From positions 1,612,001 to 1,676,000 of the forward strand of contig OZ242191.1 in the NCBI GenBank assembly GCA_965205915.1: a stretch of 64,000 bases of DNA, in the 5' to 3' direction. The notes beneath the pieces are model-generated. The model was given only the letters and a program-made list of their open reading frames with translations, did no database searches and was not told the origin of the DNA. Below, one piece after another: positions 33,317 to 44,500 of this stretch. Position numbers and translations under genes: made by a program. The stretch comes from VXMO01 sp965205915. GTDB lineage: Bacteria; Chloroflexota; Dehalococcoidia; UBA6926. Positions within the stretch are counted from its first letter, which is position 1. Each line of letters opens with the position of its first letter.

Positions 33317-34741
33317 ATGACCAACAACGACTTCCTTCTAGAAATCAAACAGATCGTCAGTCGGGACAACGTCCTGACCGACGCGAAGACCCTTGAGGAC
33401 TACGCCGGCGACGCCATCCCCGCCCGCCACTGGGAGATCCCTGAACAAACCCTCCCGCTTGCCGTCGTCCGCCCCCAATCCACCGCCCACGTATCCGAGG
33501 TTCTCCGCGCCGCCACAGCCGCCGGCCTCCCCGTCATCCCTTACGGCGGCGGCACCGGCGTCATGGGCGGCGCGACGACCATCACGCCCGGCATCGTCCT
33601 CGACATGGGTTCCCTCAACAACATCCTCGCCGTCAGCCTTGAGGACGCCACGGCCACCGTCCAACCCGGCGTCGTTCTAGGCGACCTCGATGAAGTCCTC
33701 CAGAACGCCAACCACTTCGTCGGCCATGATCCGTGGAGCCAACCCATCGCAACCGTCGGCGGCGCGATATCCACCAACGGCGTCGGCTATCTCGCCGCCA
33801 AGTACGGCCCCATGGGCAGGCAGGTCGTCGGCCTCGAGGTCGTTCTCCCGACGGGCGAAATCGTCCGCACCCGCTCCCTCCGCCGCGCCGTCCCCGCCGG
33901 CATGGACCTCACGAGCCTCTTTATCGGCACGGAGGGCATCTTTGGAGTCATCACCGAGGCCACAATCCGCATCTTTCCTGACCTCGAAGAACGACGCCAC
34001 TACGCCCTTGAATTCGACAGCTTCCAACAGGGATTCTTCGCCGTCCAGCGCCTCTTCAGCGAGGGCATGATCCCGGCGATGGTCGATTTCGCCCAGGAAG
34101 ACGAAACCGAATCCGGCGGCGACCCCATCCTTGCCGACGCCCCCGGCCGCTCCGTCCTCCACCTCAGCATCGAGGGCTCGAGCGCCGAGCTTGATACCCA
34201 ACAGGATATGGTCTGGGAAATCGTCTCAGCCTACGGCGCGCGCGATCTCGGCCCGGAGATCGCCCAGGAGTTCTGGCAAGACCGCCACGCCTCAGGACTC
34301 CGCTACCAGGAATCCCGAGCCTCAGGCCAACGACACCCCTGGCGAGAGCGCAGCGGACGCGCCGGCAGCTACATCCACACCGCCGTCCCGGCCTCAAAGG
34401 TGCTCGAACTCCGATTCGCTGCGATCAACATATTCGAAGCAGCCGGCCTCAAAGTCGTCGAATGTGCCATCTGGGGCGAACCCGAAATGTTCTCCATCAT
34501 CGCCATCGACCCCTCAGGCAGCGACGAAGGCTGGCAAAAGATCCGTGAAACGTCGGACGCCATGATCAACGAGGCCATCGACATGGGCGGCACCATCGAG
34601 TACTGTCACGGCGTCGGCGTCCGCCTAAAGCACCTGCTGCCGAGAGAGTTGGGCGATGGCGGCCTCCACCTAATGCGCTCCATAAAAACCGCCCTCGACC
34701 CCGCCAAAATAATGAACCCCCAAAAACTCCTCGAAGACTAA
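33317..34741 (+). CDS. FAD-binding oxidoreductase of the GlcD/D-lactate dehydrogenase type
   Basis: This 474-residue flavoprotein has the PCMH-type FAD-binding domain (VIPYGGGTGVMGGA, then TVGGAISTNGVGYLAAKYG) and the C-terminal FAD-linked oxidase domain ending in the His motif YCHGVGVRLKHL. These enzymes oxidise 2-hydroxy acids such as glycolate or D-lactate, or alkyl-glycerol derivatives, passing electrons to the respiratory chain. No GlcE/GlcF partners are adjacent. GGCAGGGA precedes the ATG. A dense repeat cluster follows. Confidence 0.87.
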   Translation: MTNNDFLLEIKQIVSRDNVLTDAKTLEDYAGDAIPARHWEIPEQTLPLAVVRPQSTAHVSEVLRAATAAGLPVIPYGGGTGVMGGATTITPGIVLDMGSLNNILAVSLEDATATVQPGVVLGDLDEVLQNANHFVGHDPWSQPIATVGGAISTNGVGYLAAKYGPMGRQVVGLEVVLPTGEIVRTRSLRRAVPAGMDLTSLFIGTEGIFGVITEATIRIFPDLEERRHYALEFDSFQQGFFAVQRLFSEGMIPAMVDFAQEDETESGGDPILADAPGRSVLHLSIEGSSAELDTQQDMVWEIVSAYGARDLGPEIAQEFWQDRHASGLRYQESRASGQRHPWRERSGRAGSYIHTAVPASKVLELRFAAINIFEAAGLKVVECAIWGEPEMFSIIAIDPSGSDEGWQKIRETSDAMINEAIDMGGTIEYCHGVGVRLKHLLPRELGDGGLHLMRSIKTALDPAKIMNPQKLLED

Positions 34742-35170
34742 CCCCGCCCCCGAATCCCCCGCGCCTCCCACCTCATTCCGGCGAAAGCCGGAATCCATCC
34801 CGCCCCCCCCCGAATCCCCCGCGAAGGCGGGGCCCACCGCAGCCGCAGCACCCCCGACCGTCACACCCGCGCCCCCCACCGTCATCCCACCCGCACCCCC
34901 CCGAATCCCCCGCGCCCCCCCGAATCCCCCGCGCCCCCCCGAATCCCCCGCGAAGGCGGGGGCCCACCGCAGCGCCCCACCCCCCCCCCCGTCACCCGCG
35001 CCCCCCCGTCATTCCACCCGCCCCCCCGACCGTCACACCCGCCCCCCACCGTCATTCCCGCGAACGCGGGAATCTAAAGCCAAGAGTGCAACCAACCTCA
35101 GTAACGCCAAACAATGTCATTCCGCGCCCTTCCATGTCATTCCGAGCGCAGCGAGGAATCCAAAGCCTCG
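34742..35170. repeat. intergenic repeat cluster
   Basis: This gene-free region is packed with repeats: a CATTCCGGCGAAAGCCGGAATCC unit (34772-34798), CGAATCCCCCGCG units (34811-34836 and 34940-34967, plus truncated copies), an 11-C run at about 34980, an ATTCCCGCGAACGCGGGAATC unit (35051-35074) and a GTCATTCCGAGCGCAGCGAG unit (35136-35169). Confidence 0.88.
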
Positions 35171-35179
35171 TAATGCCAA

Positions 35180-35992
35180 TCAACCCTGATCGCGATCCTC
35201 AAAAATACCCCGCTCCAACCTGATCGCAAACTCCAACAAAACATCCGGCAACCCCGGACTCCCCTCCCCGTCCTCCGGGTAGAAATCCGCCCGAAGCGTA
35301 TACACCTCGTCAGGAGCGGGCGCCCTTTCGCGCTGGCCCGCCACCCCCACCGTCAGGTCCCAGGAGACCTCCCGCTCGATGGAATCGCCCGCATCCAGCG
35401 TCTCATGCCGAACCGCGGGAGCGGAGGCGATGGACGGCTGAGGGTCATCCCCCGCGCGCAACTGGATCAACCGAAGAGCCGGCCTGGGCGTCGGATCCTC
35501 ATCCACCCGCTCCGCGTCCTCATCCACCCGCTCCGCGTCCTCATCCACCTGCTCCACGTCCTCATCGACAGCCTCGTGCGGCAACACGATCGATAGCGGC
35601 ACCGCCGGATCATACTGCGTCCACCGCACGAACACGCTCGACTCGTCGGACACATTCCTCAGCCGAGTCCGAGCAAAAAACTCCGACTGGCTCGTGATCG
35701 TCGATGCCCCATAAATCTCCAGCGTCACCTCAAACGTGTCGTTCCACGTCGACTGTGCGACGGTCCACCACCCCGGCGGCTCAGGCGTCGCCGTAGGAGC
35801 ATTCGGATCGACAGTCGCGCTAGGCACAGACGAAGGAATCACAGTCGGAATCGCAGTAGTCGTAGCCGATGCCACCGGATCCGCAGTAACATCGACCGAC
35901 CCAAAACACCCGGCCACCACGACTGCCACCACGCACAGCCCCACAACAACCGCCAGTAAGCCATACCCACGAACCGTCACAAGAAAATCCAC
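35180..35992 (-). CDS. putative lipoprotein with VDEDAER tandem repeats
   Basis: This 270-residue protein has a lipoprotein signal peptide with lipobox VVAGC near residue 29. A Thr/Pro-rich linker follows, then a beta-rich domain. Residues about 146-166 contain three VDEDxEx heptads encoded by 21-bp direct repeats (35496-35558). The rest (ETLDAGDSIEREVSWDLTV, then VYTLRADFY) resembles an immunoglobulin-like or BsuPI-type fold, but I do not recognise a family. It is probably an outward-facing lipoprotein of unknown function. It is isolated by repeat clusters on both sides. Confidence 0.72.
   Translation of the reverse strand: MDFLVTVRGYGLLAVVVGLCVVAVVVAGCFGSVDVTADPVASATTTAIPTVIPSSVPSATVDPNAPTATPEPPGWWTVAQSTWNDTFEVTLEIYGASTITSQSEFFARTRLRNVSDESSVFVRWTQYDPAVPLSIVLPHEAVDEDVEQVDEDAERVDEDAERVDEDPTPRPALRLIQLRAGDDPQPSIASAPAVRHETLDAGDSIEREVSWDLTVGVAGQRERAPAPDEVYTLRADFYPEDGEGSPGLPDVLLEFAIRLERGIFEDRDQG
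35496..35558 (-). repeat. three 21-bp tandem coding repeats
   Basis: Three units of TCCTCATCCACCCGCTCCGC-type sequence on the plus strand (the third with two changes) encode acidic heptads in the lipoprotein on the minus strand. Confidence 0.9.
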
Positions 35993-36029
35993 CCTTCTGT
36001 AATGCCTCCCTCAAGAGTACCCTCACCCC

Positions 36030-36275
36030 CCACCCCCGACCGTCACACCCGCCGCCCCCCCGTCACCCCGCGCCCCCGTTCGTCATTCCCGCGAACGCGG
36101 GAATCTAAAGCCAGGAACGCAACCAACCTCAGTAACGCCAAACAACCGCCGTCCAACACTCCCCTCTCTGTCATTCCGGCGCAGGCCGGAATCCATCCCT
36201 CCCCCGCGCCGCCCAAATCCCCACTCCACGCCGCGCCAAAAAACCGTAGGGGCGCGACGCGACGCGCCCCGTCCC
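36030..36275. repeat. intergenic repeat cluster
   Basis: It contains an ATTCCCGCGAACGCGGGAATC unit (36082-36105), a CATTCCGGCGCAGGCCGGAATCC unit (36170-36197) and a GGGGCGCGACGCGACGCGCCCC palindrome (36249-36270). No gene is present. Confidence 0.86.
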
Positions 36276-36299
36276 CGAATCCCCAGACCCACGACCTAC

Positions 36300-39200
36300 C
36301 TACTCCCCCAACAACTCCCCCACCAACCGCTCCACCGCCGCGCCCTCCTTAGACGAGCGCAGCCACTTCCGTATCTCACGACGCGCGATGGTCACCGTCA
36401 GCTTGTCCCCACGCTCCTCGCGCAGCTTGGCCAACTCGACCTGCACCCCCGCCGCCGCCGCCTCGCCCGCCGACGCCAAATTGCGATGCAGCGGGACACC
36501 CTCGTCATATTCCGGTATTGGCAGTTTCCATAGGTGCTTCATCAGATCCCGTGCCCCAAACTGGCCTTTCGGCATGAGGGGCATGACTGCGTTATATAAG
36601 CAATCACTGTTGATAATCGAAAGCACGTAATGGGCTTCTGGCGGGTTGCGGACACCTATCCAATAGAGCTTGTAGTCAACAATTTCTATTGGGTCGGACA
36701 GCAGGGCGGCAGTCGGCACACCAGACTGGCCATAGACTACTCTCAGCGGTCTATCATCCCTGTTGTGTTGCCATTCAATTTGGGTCGTGAGATTGCCGTA
36801 GAAGTCGAGCCTTTCGAGAGACGATAGCGTGTTGGCCGTTGCTTTATTCGAATCCCACATGCGGCCGACATACTGCCATCGCCCCCGCATCCGATTCTCC
36901 ATACCGGACGGCTTTATGCCGCCAACAGCGGTCGAGTCCTTTGCCAACATTTTGTCCCCGTGTCTAAGGGGAAGTACGGCCTTGAGAGGCTCCAGCGTCG
37001 CGTATGGAACGAGGGTTTCACCGAGATGCACGTCGAAGATATGTGCCGTCTCAATTGTTTGGCCGGTTATCTCCGTGAGGTCCAGATCGCGCCATGGCGA
37101 CTTGTCCTGTGATCCGCGCCGCGGGTTGACCATCACCGTTCCACTAGCCTGAATGACTGCCCTGTTCTCCGCCTCCTCGACGAAGAATAGGACGCGCGGG
37201 AAGATAGTTGCTCCGTTTCGCGATTGGCGAGCGTACGGAGATTCACTTGCCGCCGACGTGTCGGTAATAGTGACGCTCTCCCGTATCACGTCATCCGCGC
37301 CCGCTTTACCGATCCATCGCTCCACTCTTCCGGCCAGCGCCTTGCCGGGCGCGTCCGGGTCGCGCCCCACCCGACGCGCAAAGACCACGGACGCGGGCAC
37401 CGGAAAGAACGTGTTTGGTTGAAGTCGCTCCAAATCCCACGCGGGCTTGAACGTGAAGTCGGCAGCCAGAACGGCGCCGCCCTGCGCTGCGCCGCCCCGC
37501 ATGGGTTGCCACAGGCCCATCCGCCATCTTGCGTATTGTCCCGTCTGTAGGGCGCTATGCGGCATGACCATCCCAATAACGCCGCCGTCCTTGAGGTACA
37601 GATCGACGCTGCGCGTATAGAACAATCCCGCCACGTCCTGGTGCGTTGCATACCGCCCGCCCTGCCAGATTCCGTACATGGTCTTGCTCAGTTGCTCAAG
37701 TCCCGAACGCAGATCGCTCACCGTCTTGTTGTAGTTGATCCACGGCGGATTACCGATAATCACGTCCACCTTCTGCTGCGCCAACGCGACGGGCCGCACC
37801 ATGTTGCGCGTGTAATACGCCCAAATGTGGTCGCGGCCCTCCGCGTGCAGTCGCTGCAACTCGGCGAAAGTCTGACGGAGCGCCGGACGCTCGTGCTCAA
37901 ACACGCCCGCCTCGTCCAGGACAAACATCGGATCGTCTCCGGACTCAATGGCGCTCGTCACGTCGGCGATTACCTGGTCGAAGTTCTCGGCGCGGCTCAC
38001 CAGAGAGACAGGAAAGATGAGCTCAGTATTGCCGTCGTCTCCAACCTGTATTTTCACATCATCGTCCTCACCCCCATGCAGTTTGGGCGTGCTGAACCGC
38101 AGTTGGAGCGAGTCGCCTAGGTAGACGGGGGCAGAACGAGTCGACGACTTGCTGCCCCTCTCATCTCGCGCCCTATCGAACAGGGGCTTGGCGGCGAGCA
38201 CCCACGCTGCGCGGGCAAGGTGGACGGCGACGGGATGCACATCGATGCCGATGACACGCTCGCGCAGTTGGTTCAGCAATTCCGAGGCTGTATACGTATC
38301 GAGTGAATCGGAGTTGTTGTCAGCCGCGTCGATGAAATGGGTGATGGCCTCAGCGAGGAACGTGCCGGAGCCGCACGCCGGATCAAGCACGCGCTGATTC
38401 AGCGGATCGGTCACGATCTCCCGCACCATCGCCCGAGCCAACCAATGCGGAGTGTAGTACTCGCCGAGTTGGCGGCGTTCAGCCGGGGGAATCACGGTTT
38501 CATAGAGAATGGCGGCAACGTCCGTCGGCGCTTTAGGCCAATCGAATCGATTGATGCGGCGGGCCAACTGCTTGAGAAACGAGTCAGCCCCAACCTCGGT
38601 CGGCCAGGCGAAGAAGTCGGACTCTACGACGCCCTCAAGCCCCGTATCGCTGCGGAACTTCTGGCCGAGCACGAGGTCATCGGGCCGCGTCTCCGCAAGC
38701 CCGCGAATATCGATGCCGAACGACGCCTGCACGACGATGCCGATGACGGTGGTGAGATAGGTGTGGCGGATAAACAGGTCGTCCATCGCCGCCTCGCCCT
38801 GCGCAATCTCGCCGAGCGCCGTGCGGAGCAAGTCCTGCCACAGCCGCCGTTTTACGGCGATGCTCTCGTTGTCCCGCGCTCGTTCATAGAGCGCCGTGAG
38901 CGTGTCGATGTCCTGCAGATAACGCGGGCTTTTGATGCCAAAGTATTTCTCAATATCACTGCGTGTCGGCGGAATATTCTCCAAGGCTACAAGAGCTTCG
39001 TCTCGCAGCCATTCATACAGAAGCACCCATTTATCCGCGCTTTCGAGCACGAATCCGTACGGCTTGCCTGTCCTGATTTCTCCCGCCCCCGGCCAGCGCA
39101 GCAACCAGTTCTTCCCATCGGTGAGAATCCCCATTCGGACGCGGCCTTGCCCTTGCGAGAGATCCAGATACTCATCCAATTGGTCAACGTTTCTGGAATC

Positions 39201-39479
39201 TGGCTTGAAGCCTCGGTCAAGGCCAATGCGATTCTTGCACTCGATGAATGTGTCCAGAGCACTAAGATCGACCGCCTTGCGCGAGCCCAAAGCGGGGTGT
39301 TCCTCGTAGACGATCTCCTCTGATTTTGCTAGCCGCGTTGCCACGAGAAAATCTCGAATTGCGCCACGGATGTTGTCCTCGTGCTGTAACTCCGCATGCC
39401 GCCGTAGAATCTCCATCGCCGCGGCGTGGGCAGCCGCCTCATCAGGACCAAGTGGAGCGTCCGTCGTTTCATTAGTCAT
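36300..39479 (-). CDS. type IIG-like restriction-modification enzyme, N6-adenine methylase class
   Basis: This is a 1059-residue single-chain protein. Near residue 80, ALDTFIECKNR carries a D-x(n)-ExK nuclease-like motif. The SAM-binding DPACGSGTFLAEAI lies near 370 and the catalytic NPPWINYN near 575, in gamma-class order, followed by a long C-terminal region that should hold the target-recognition domain. ATG 39479 is preferred over an in-frame ATG at 39512 because it gives a more natural N-terminus. Such proteins combine cutting and methylation. It lies on the minus strand, flanked by repeats and next to the NAD synthetase gene. No other defence genes touch it. Confidence 0.85.
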   Translation of the reverse strand: MTNETTDAPLGPDEAAAHAAAMEILRRHAELQHEDNIRGAIRDFLVATRLAKSEEIVYEEHPALGSRKAVDLSALDTFIECKNRIGLDRGFKPDSRNVDQLDEYLDLSQGQGRVRMGILTDGKNWLLRWPGAGEIRTGKPYGFVLESADKWVLLYEWLRDEALVALENIPPTRSDIEKYFGIKSPRYLQDIDTLTALYERARDNESIAVKRRLWQDLLRTALGEIAQGEAAMDDLFIRHTYLTTVIGIVVQASFGIDIRGLAETRPDDLVLGQKFRSDTGLEGVVESDFFAWPTEVGADSFLKQLARRINRFDWPKAPTDVAAILYETVIPPAERRQLGEYYTPHWLARAMVREIVTDPLNQRVLDPACGSGTFLAEAITHFIDAADNNSDSLDTYTASELLNQLRERVIGIDVHPVAVHLARAAWVLAAKPLFDRARDERGSKSSTRSAPVYLGDSLQLRFSTPKLHGGEDDDVKIQVGDDGNTELIFPVSLVSRAENFDQVIADVTSAIESGDDPMFVLDEAGVFEHERPALRQTFAELQRLHAEGRDHIWAYYTRNMVRPVALAQQKVDVIIGNPPWINYNKTVSDLRSGLEQLSKTMYGIWQGGRYATHQDVAGLFYTRSVDLYLKDGGVIGMVMPHSALQTGQYARWRMGLWQPMRGGAAQGGAVLAADFTFKPAWDLERLQPNTFFPVPASVVFARRVGRDPDAPGKALAGRVERWIGKAGADDVIRESVTITDTSAASESPYARQSRNGATIFPRVLFFVEEAENRAVIQASGTVMVNPRRGSQDKSPWRDLDLTEITGQTIETAHIFDVHLGETLVPYATLEPLKAVLPLRHGDKMLAKDSTAVGGIKPSGMENRMRGRWQYVGRMWDSNKATANTLSSLERLDFYGNLTTQIEWQHNRDDRPLRVVYGQSGVPTAALLSDPIEIVDYKLYWIGVRNPPEAHYVLSIINSDCLYNAVMPLMPKGQFGARDLMKHLWKLPIPEYDEGVPLHRNLASAGEAAAAGVQVELAKLREERGDKLTVTIARREIRKWLRSSKEGAAVERLVGELLGE

Positions 39480-39532
39480 GCAACAACAGTACCCGAACCC
39501 CCTCCCTCCCATGTCATGCGCAGCGCAGCATT

Positions 39533-39567
39533 GTCATTCTGAGCGCAGCGAAGAATCCCAGCCTCCA
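39533..39567. repeat. GTCATTCTGAGCGCAGCGAAGAATCC repeat
   Basis: One unit of the GTCATTCCGAGC family lies in the divergent region between the type IIG-like gene and nadE. Confidence 0.8.
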
Positions 39568-39618
39568 TTTCCCAACCAAACCCCTTAACGCCCACCACCC
39601 CCACCCCCACCACGCGCC

Positions 39619-39624
39619 TATACT
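39619..39624 (+). promoter_or_regulatory. -10 element for a leaderless nadE start
   Basis: TATACT ends five bases before ATG 39630. The upstream sequence is C-rich without a ribosome-binding site, and no clear -35 is seen. Confidence 0.5.
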
Positions 39625-39629
39625 GAACC

Positions 39630-41492
39630 ATGACCTCCAAACCCAATGAAGCGAACAGGAATACGGGCGCAACGCCCCCCTTCCGCGTCGCCCTCGCCCA
39701 AATCAACCCAACCGTCGGCGACATACCCGGCAACACCCGCCTAATCACCGACCACATCCGACGCGCGGTAGACGCGCAAGCGGACTTGATTGCCTTCCCC
39801 GAACTCTGCGTCACCGGCTACCCGCCCGAAGACCTCCTCTACAAAGACTCATTCCTCGCCGCCGCCGCCGATGCCCTCCAACAGATCATCAAAGCGTCCA
39901 CCGGAATCACCGTCATCGTCGGCATCCCTGAGCGTGCCACCCCGCAAACCGCCGACGCCGGAACGCGGCTCCCAGACCCAATAGACCAACCAACCCACAT
40001 CGCGAACGGCAAAATATACAACGCCGCCGCCGTCATCCACGACGGCAAACTCGTGGATGTCTACCGCAAGATATTCCTCCCCAACTACAGCGTCTTTGAT
40101 GAGGAACGCTACTTCACCTCCGGCGATCAATGCCCCGTCTATGAGATCGGCGGCGCGCGCATCGGCGTCAACATCTGTGAAGACATCTGGATGGCGGTAG
40201 GCCCCACAAACGTCCAAAAAGCCGCCGGCGCCCAGGCCATCATCAACATCAACGGCTCCCCCTACTACCGCGGCAAGCGCGCCGTCCGTGAGGCCATGCT
40301 CAGCGAGCGAGCCTCCACCAACGGCGTCTTCCTCTGCTACGTCAACATGGTCGGAGGGCAGGATGAACTCGTCTTTGACGGCGCGAGCATGATCCTCAAC
40401 CCTCGCGGCGAGACCATCGCCGCCGGCCGACAATTCGATGACGATTTCGTCGTCGCCGACCTCGATCTCGCCGAGGCCGATTCCGCCCCGAAAACGTCCA
40501 AAATGGACCAAAAAGACCCCCAAAATGCGATTTGGGCGCGCTCGTTCGTTACTCTTGTCACAAATACACCGGAGGATAGGCTGACCCGCAAAACCCTATC
40601 TGAGACACAAACCGCTACACCCATGCTGACCCCCATGAAACCCGCCGAAGAGGTCTATAACGCACTTGTCAAGGGAACACAAGATTATGTTCGAAAGAGC
40701 GGCTTCTCCCAGGTCGTCATCGGCCTCTCCGGAGGCATCGATTCCGCCCTCACCGCCGCCATCGCAGCCGACGCCCTCGGCCCCGAAAACGTCCTCTGTA
40801 TCTCCATGCCCTCCAGATACACCGCAGATAGGAGCATCACCGACGCGCATGCCCTCTGTGAGAACTTCGGCATAGCCTTTGAAATCATCGCCATCGAGGA
40901 CATGACCGCCGCCTACCGTGATGGCCTTGCCCCCCTATTTGAAGGCACAGAAGAAGGCGTCGCCGAAGAAAACCTCCAGGCCCGCGCCCGTGGCAATCTG
41001 TTGATGGCCATCTCAAACAAGTTCGGCCGCATCGTGCTCGCAACGGGCAACAAAAGCGAATACGCCACCGGCTACGCCACCCTCTACGGCGATATGGCCG
41101 GCGGCTTTGCCGTAATCAAGGATGCCCCCAAAACCCTCGTCTACCAGCTATGCAACTGGCGCAACCAACAAGCTGGCCGAGATATAATCCCCCAAGCAAT
41201 CATCGACCGCCCCCCCACAGCCGAACTGCGAGAAAACCAGCTAGATGAAGACTCCCTACCACCCTACGACGTGCTAGATCCCATACTGGAAGCCTACGTA
41301 GAGCGCGACTGCTCTCCCAAGGAGATGATAGAGAAAATGGGCTTTGCGTCTGACGTAGTAGAAAGAGTCGTAACCCTGGTTGATCGAAGCGAATACAAAC
41401 GCCGCCAAGCCGCCCCCGGCGTCAAAATAACCGAACGCGCCTTCGGCAAAGACCGCCGCCTCCCAATAGTAAACCGCTACAAACCAGGGTAG
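39630..41492 (+). CDS. nadE: glutamine-dependent NAD+ synthetase
   Basis: This 620-residue two-domain enzyme has an N-terminal nitrilase-type glutaminase with the Glu in FPELCVTGYPPEDLL, Lys in RKIFLPNY and Cys in GVNICEDIW. The C-terminal NAD synthetase domain carries the ATP-pyrophosphatase loop GLSGGIDSALTAA. It converts deamido-NAD to NAD with glutamine as the nitrogen donor. Length and motif order are normal. It is convergent with the minus-strand restriction-modification gene, with only 10 bases between the two stops, so their transcripts may interfere. Confidence 0.95.
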   Translation: MTSKPNEANRNTGATPPFRVALAQINPTVGDIPGNTRLITDHIRRAVDAQADLIAFPELCVTGYPPEDLLYKDSFLAAAADALQQIIKASTGITVIVGIPERATPQTADAGTRLPDPIDQPTHIANGKIYNAAAVIHDGKLVDVYRKIFLPNYSVFDEERYFTSGDQCPVYEIGGARIGVNICEDIWMAVGPTNVQKAAGAQAIININGSPYYRGKRAVREAMLSERASTNGVFLCYVNMVGGQDELVFDGASMILNPRGETIAAGRQFDDDFVVADLDLAEADSAPKTSKMDQKDPQNAIWARSFVTLVTNTPEDRLTRKTLSETQTATPMLTPMKPAEEVYNALVKGTQDYVRKSGFSQVVIGLSGGIDSALTAAIAADALGPENVLCISMPSRYTADRSITDAHALCENFGIAFEIIAIEDMTAAYRDGLAPLFEGTEEGVAEENLQARARGNLLMAISNKFGRIVLATGNKSEYATGYATLYGDMAGGFAVIKDAPKTLVYQLCNWRNQQAGRDIIPQAIIDRPPTAELRENQLDEDSLPPYDVLDPILEAYVERDCSPKEMIEKMGFASDVVERVVTLVDRSEYKRRQAAPGVKITERAFGKDRRLPIVNRYKPG

Positions 41493-41502
41493 GGGATATA
41501 GG

Positions 41503-44500
41503 TCACGGGGAATAATTCCAACTGCTGCTGGACCGCATGATTTTGAGGTGAGTCAGTAGCGGTTCGACCGGCAGGCCAAGCGCCTCGATATGCAGGCGGT
41601 CAAGCTCCTCGATCAAGTCAGGCTTCAGGTGGAAGTTGACGTTCTTCCAGACTTTTCCGCCTTGCTTCCACTCAGTAGTGCATTCTGGAATGGCTTCTAT
41701 GAGCTGCTTGCCAAGCGCTATAGCGTCGCTGGGTGACTTAGCCCAAGTGTTCGGTATTTTCAGAAATCCATGGTCGGCGACGGCTTTCAGATGAAAGCCG
41801 TCGCCGACCATCCACCACCATCCATAGCCTATGTGCCCATTCAAGGTCGCCATTAATAGGCAAAGCGTTTCTTCATCTTCAACTGGGAACACAGTCTCTC
41901 TCCTAGGCGACACCGAATTGGCTGGGATTGAACTGAGAAACTGGTAAGCAGTCTCAGGGAACGCTATTGCCTCGCCATTCTCGCCTTCATACTTGTAACT
42001 CAGGATTGTTCGCGATTGCTCCGAAAGAGCATCTACCAGGGCGGCCGTCTCGTTTGTAGGTACCCGAAGCCACTGTCCTGATATGCGTGTATCCACCGTG
42101 GATTTGATGCTGGGTGCAGACACGGTCCTTCTCTGCTGGATGCACTGGCGTCGTTCTCCTGCAAACCAACTCTGCAGTGCAGTAGTTTCAATCTTGGTAT
42201 CGTCCCCATCTCCTAGAGTCGCGGTAAGTAAGGTGGCACGCTGGCGATTCTCCGGCGTCCTAACCGTTGGGCTGGCGCCAAATACAGTGTCTGGGCGGTT
42301 CCCATAGTGCCGTAGGTTAATGGACTGGCTACGCCGGTTGAACAGATCCCGCATGGTTTGTTTGTTCTGACCAAAAGAGATCGATAACGGCACAATGACG
42401 GTCACGACGCCACCCCTCGGGTTTGCGAGAGCCAAAGCTGTTTCGCAGAAGAGGTTGTATAGATCTCCTCCCGGAATAGTTCGATACAGTTTGTCCTCTG
42501 CGAGTCTTTTGCGATCCGCCGTGGACAGTGACTTGCTCAGCGCTTCATACGGCGGGTTGCCGATAACGATGTCAAAGCCTCGCCAGGGGTTTTCGTAAAA
42601 GAGCAATCTCGCATCGGTCTTCGCGGGTTCGCGTGAGAGCAATCCCGCTTGAGCGAATAAACGCAATTCCGGGCTGGCCAGCTCCCCCTTGCCCTGCAAA
42701 AGGCCTTCCAGCCTGGCTCGTAGGTTAACGTCCCGGTCCAAGAACTGCCTCTTCTGGAAATCGGTATGGACATCGAACCACTTGACCCGGTTCTCAGCTA
42801 TCTCCGTCACAGTCGAGGCGATATCGGGGTCGGCCATATCCAGTTGTGCCGACCGCCATTCAGGGTCGGCGACAGTTTCCAGGGTATCCGCGCAAACAAT
42901 GACTGCCTCCAGATTGGGCAGAACTTCATCTTCTTCGGATAATGCACCAAGCAAAGCCTTGCGCGATGCGGCGATTGCGATGAAGAGCCGGAGCCGCGCT
43001 ATTTGAACTGCGAGAGGATTGATGTCCTGCCCGCGCAGCTGCCGCCTGATAATTTCCTCTGCGGGTTCGTCTATGCCCTCCAGTTTCTTTAGCGACCTGC
43101 GTATGGCCAGAAGCATACTGAATAGGAACGCGCCGGAGCCAACTGCGGGATCGAAGATGAGCAGTTCCCGTATGCGGCCTGCTAGCCGCATCTTGGTGTC
43201 CTGCGCCATGTCCGGAAGTGAAGCATCGTTGTTGCCGAAGAGGTCAAGCAGGTGGGTGTCGGAAAGCCCTGGCGCATGACCCTTGGTGGCGGTGGATAGC
43301 GCGTCCTTGACCATCTCATCGACTACGTCGGCCGGAGTGTAATAGGTGCCCTGGGGTTGGCGCAGGGGCGACTCATCACCACCCTTTTCAGTGGATGCGA
43401 TTAGCCGCTCAAAGAGATTGCTAAGCAGTTCGGGATCCAGCGTTTGCTCGCTTTCGCCGGGGCGATGCTCGTCCATCGTCCAGTGATAGCGAGACAGAAT
43501 CGTGAAAAGCCCTGGATACTCTTCGTCGACGCTCCAATAGTCCGTAGCCTCCAGATCCAGGTCATCATCGCTGTTCTGCTTGGCGAACAGGGAACCGTTC
43601 AGAAATGGGGCCCGTTCCAGTGCCTCATTGATTTCGGCAGTTGGGTGTGGGTCACGCTCGTCGTAACGTACGTTTAGCCGACTATGGAACAAGAACTGCA
43701 GCACGTCACGATGGTAGACGTTGGCATTCGACAAAGAACCGTCGATAAAGGCCGGTTCGAAGATCTCCGGCGGGATGCGGTCCTCCTCTTTCAGTATCCA
43801 TGCGAACATGACCCGGATCAGATGTCGCAGCACCGCTTCCCGACCAACCCGATCCTTGCCCTGTTGGGCGCGGGCCGCCCATTCCGCCACTTCCCGATAG
43901 AACTGTTGGCGGAGAGTAGATACCGCCAAAGGAGAAAGCAACCGTTCAGAGGTTAGTTGCGCGCTCGTATCCCGAATGAGCCGCAGCTGCTGATCGATGG
44001 ACGTGCGGGCAGATGGCGAAGGCAGAGCAGGATCAAAGGGGGCGGTCATATTGACCTGCCCGGCAGTCGCCACCGCCAGGCGGGCAGTCACCGACCCGTT
44101 TGGCGCTGTTTCATAGACAAACACTGCGGAGGTATTGGTGTGGCTGCTTGAAGCAACAGTTCGGGCGCACAGCGCCACGTCCCCGAGACTCATTTTCTGG
44201 CCGTCTTCAAATCGGAGCTTCACAGCCGCAACGGGAATGCGGCTTCCTTCGGGATCAGGCGTGTCTGTCTTCAGAATGGGCCCCTGCGCGACCGCATAGG
44301 TTTCCCAATCAGTGTCGTGAGCATCCTTGCGCACGCCGGTAAGAGAGTCAGCATTCTCCAAGCTGTTGCTGATGATCGCGTCCGGCTCCGCCAATAATTC
44401 CATCAAGACTTGCCCCGGCCCATCAGCGGTCTGCACAGTCTTGAACAGCCTGTCTGCAAGATTTTCGTCACGCCGTGCGTCGGGATAGAGTTTGGCGGCA

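Noticed and set aside
38337..39323. 328-codon plus-strand open frame
   Set aside because: It is the antisense shadow of the type IIG-like enzyme, which has clear methylase motifs.
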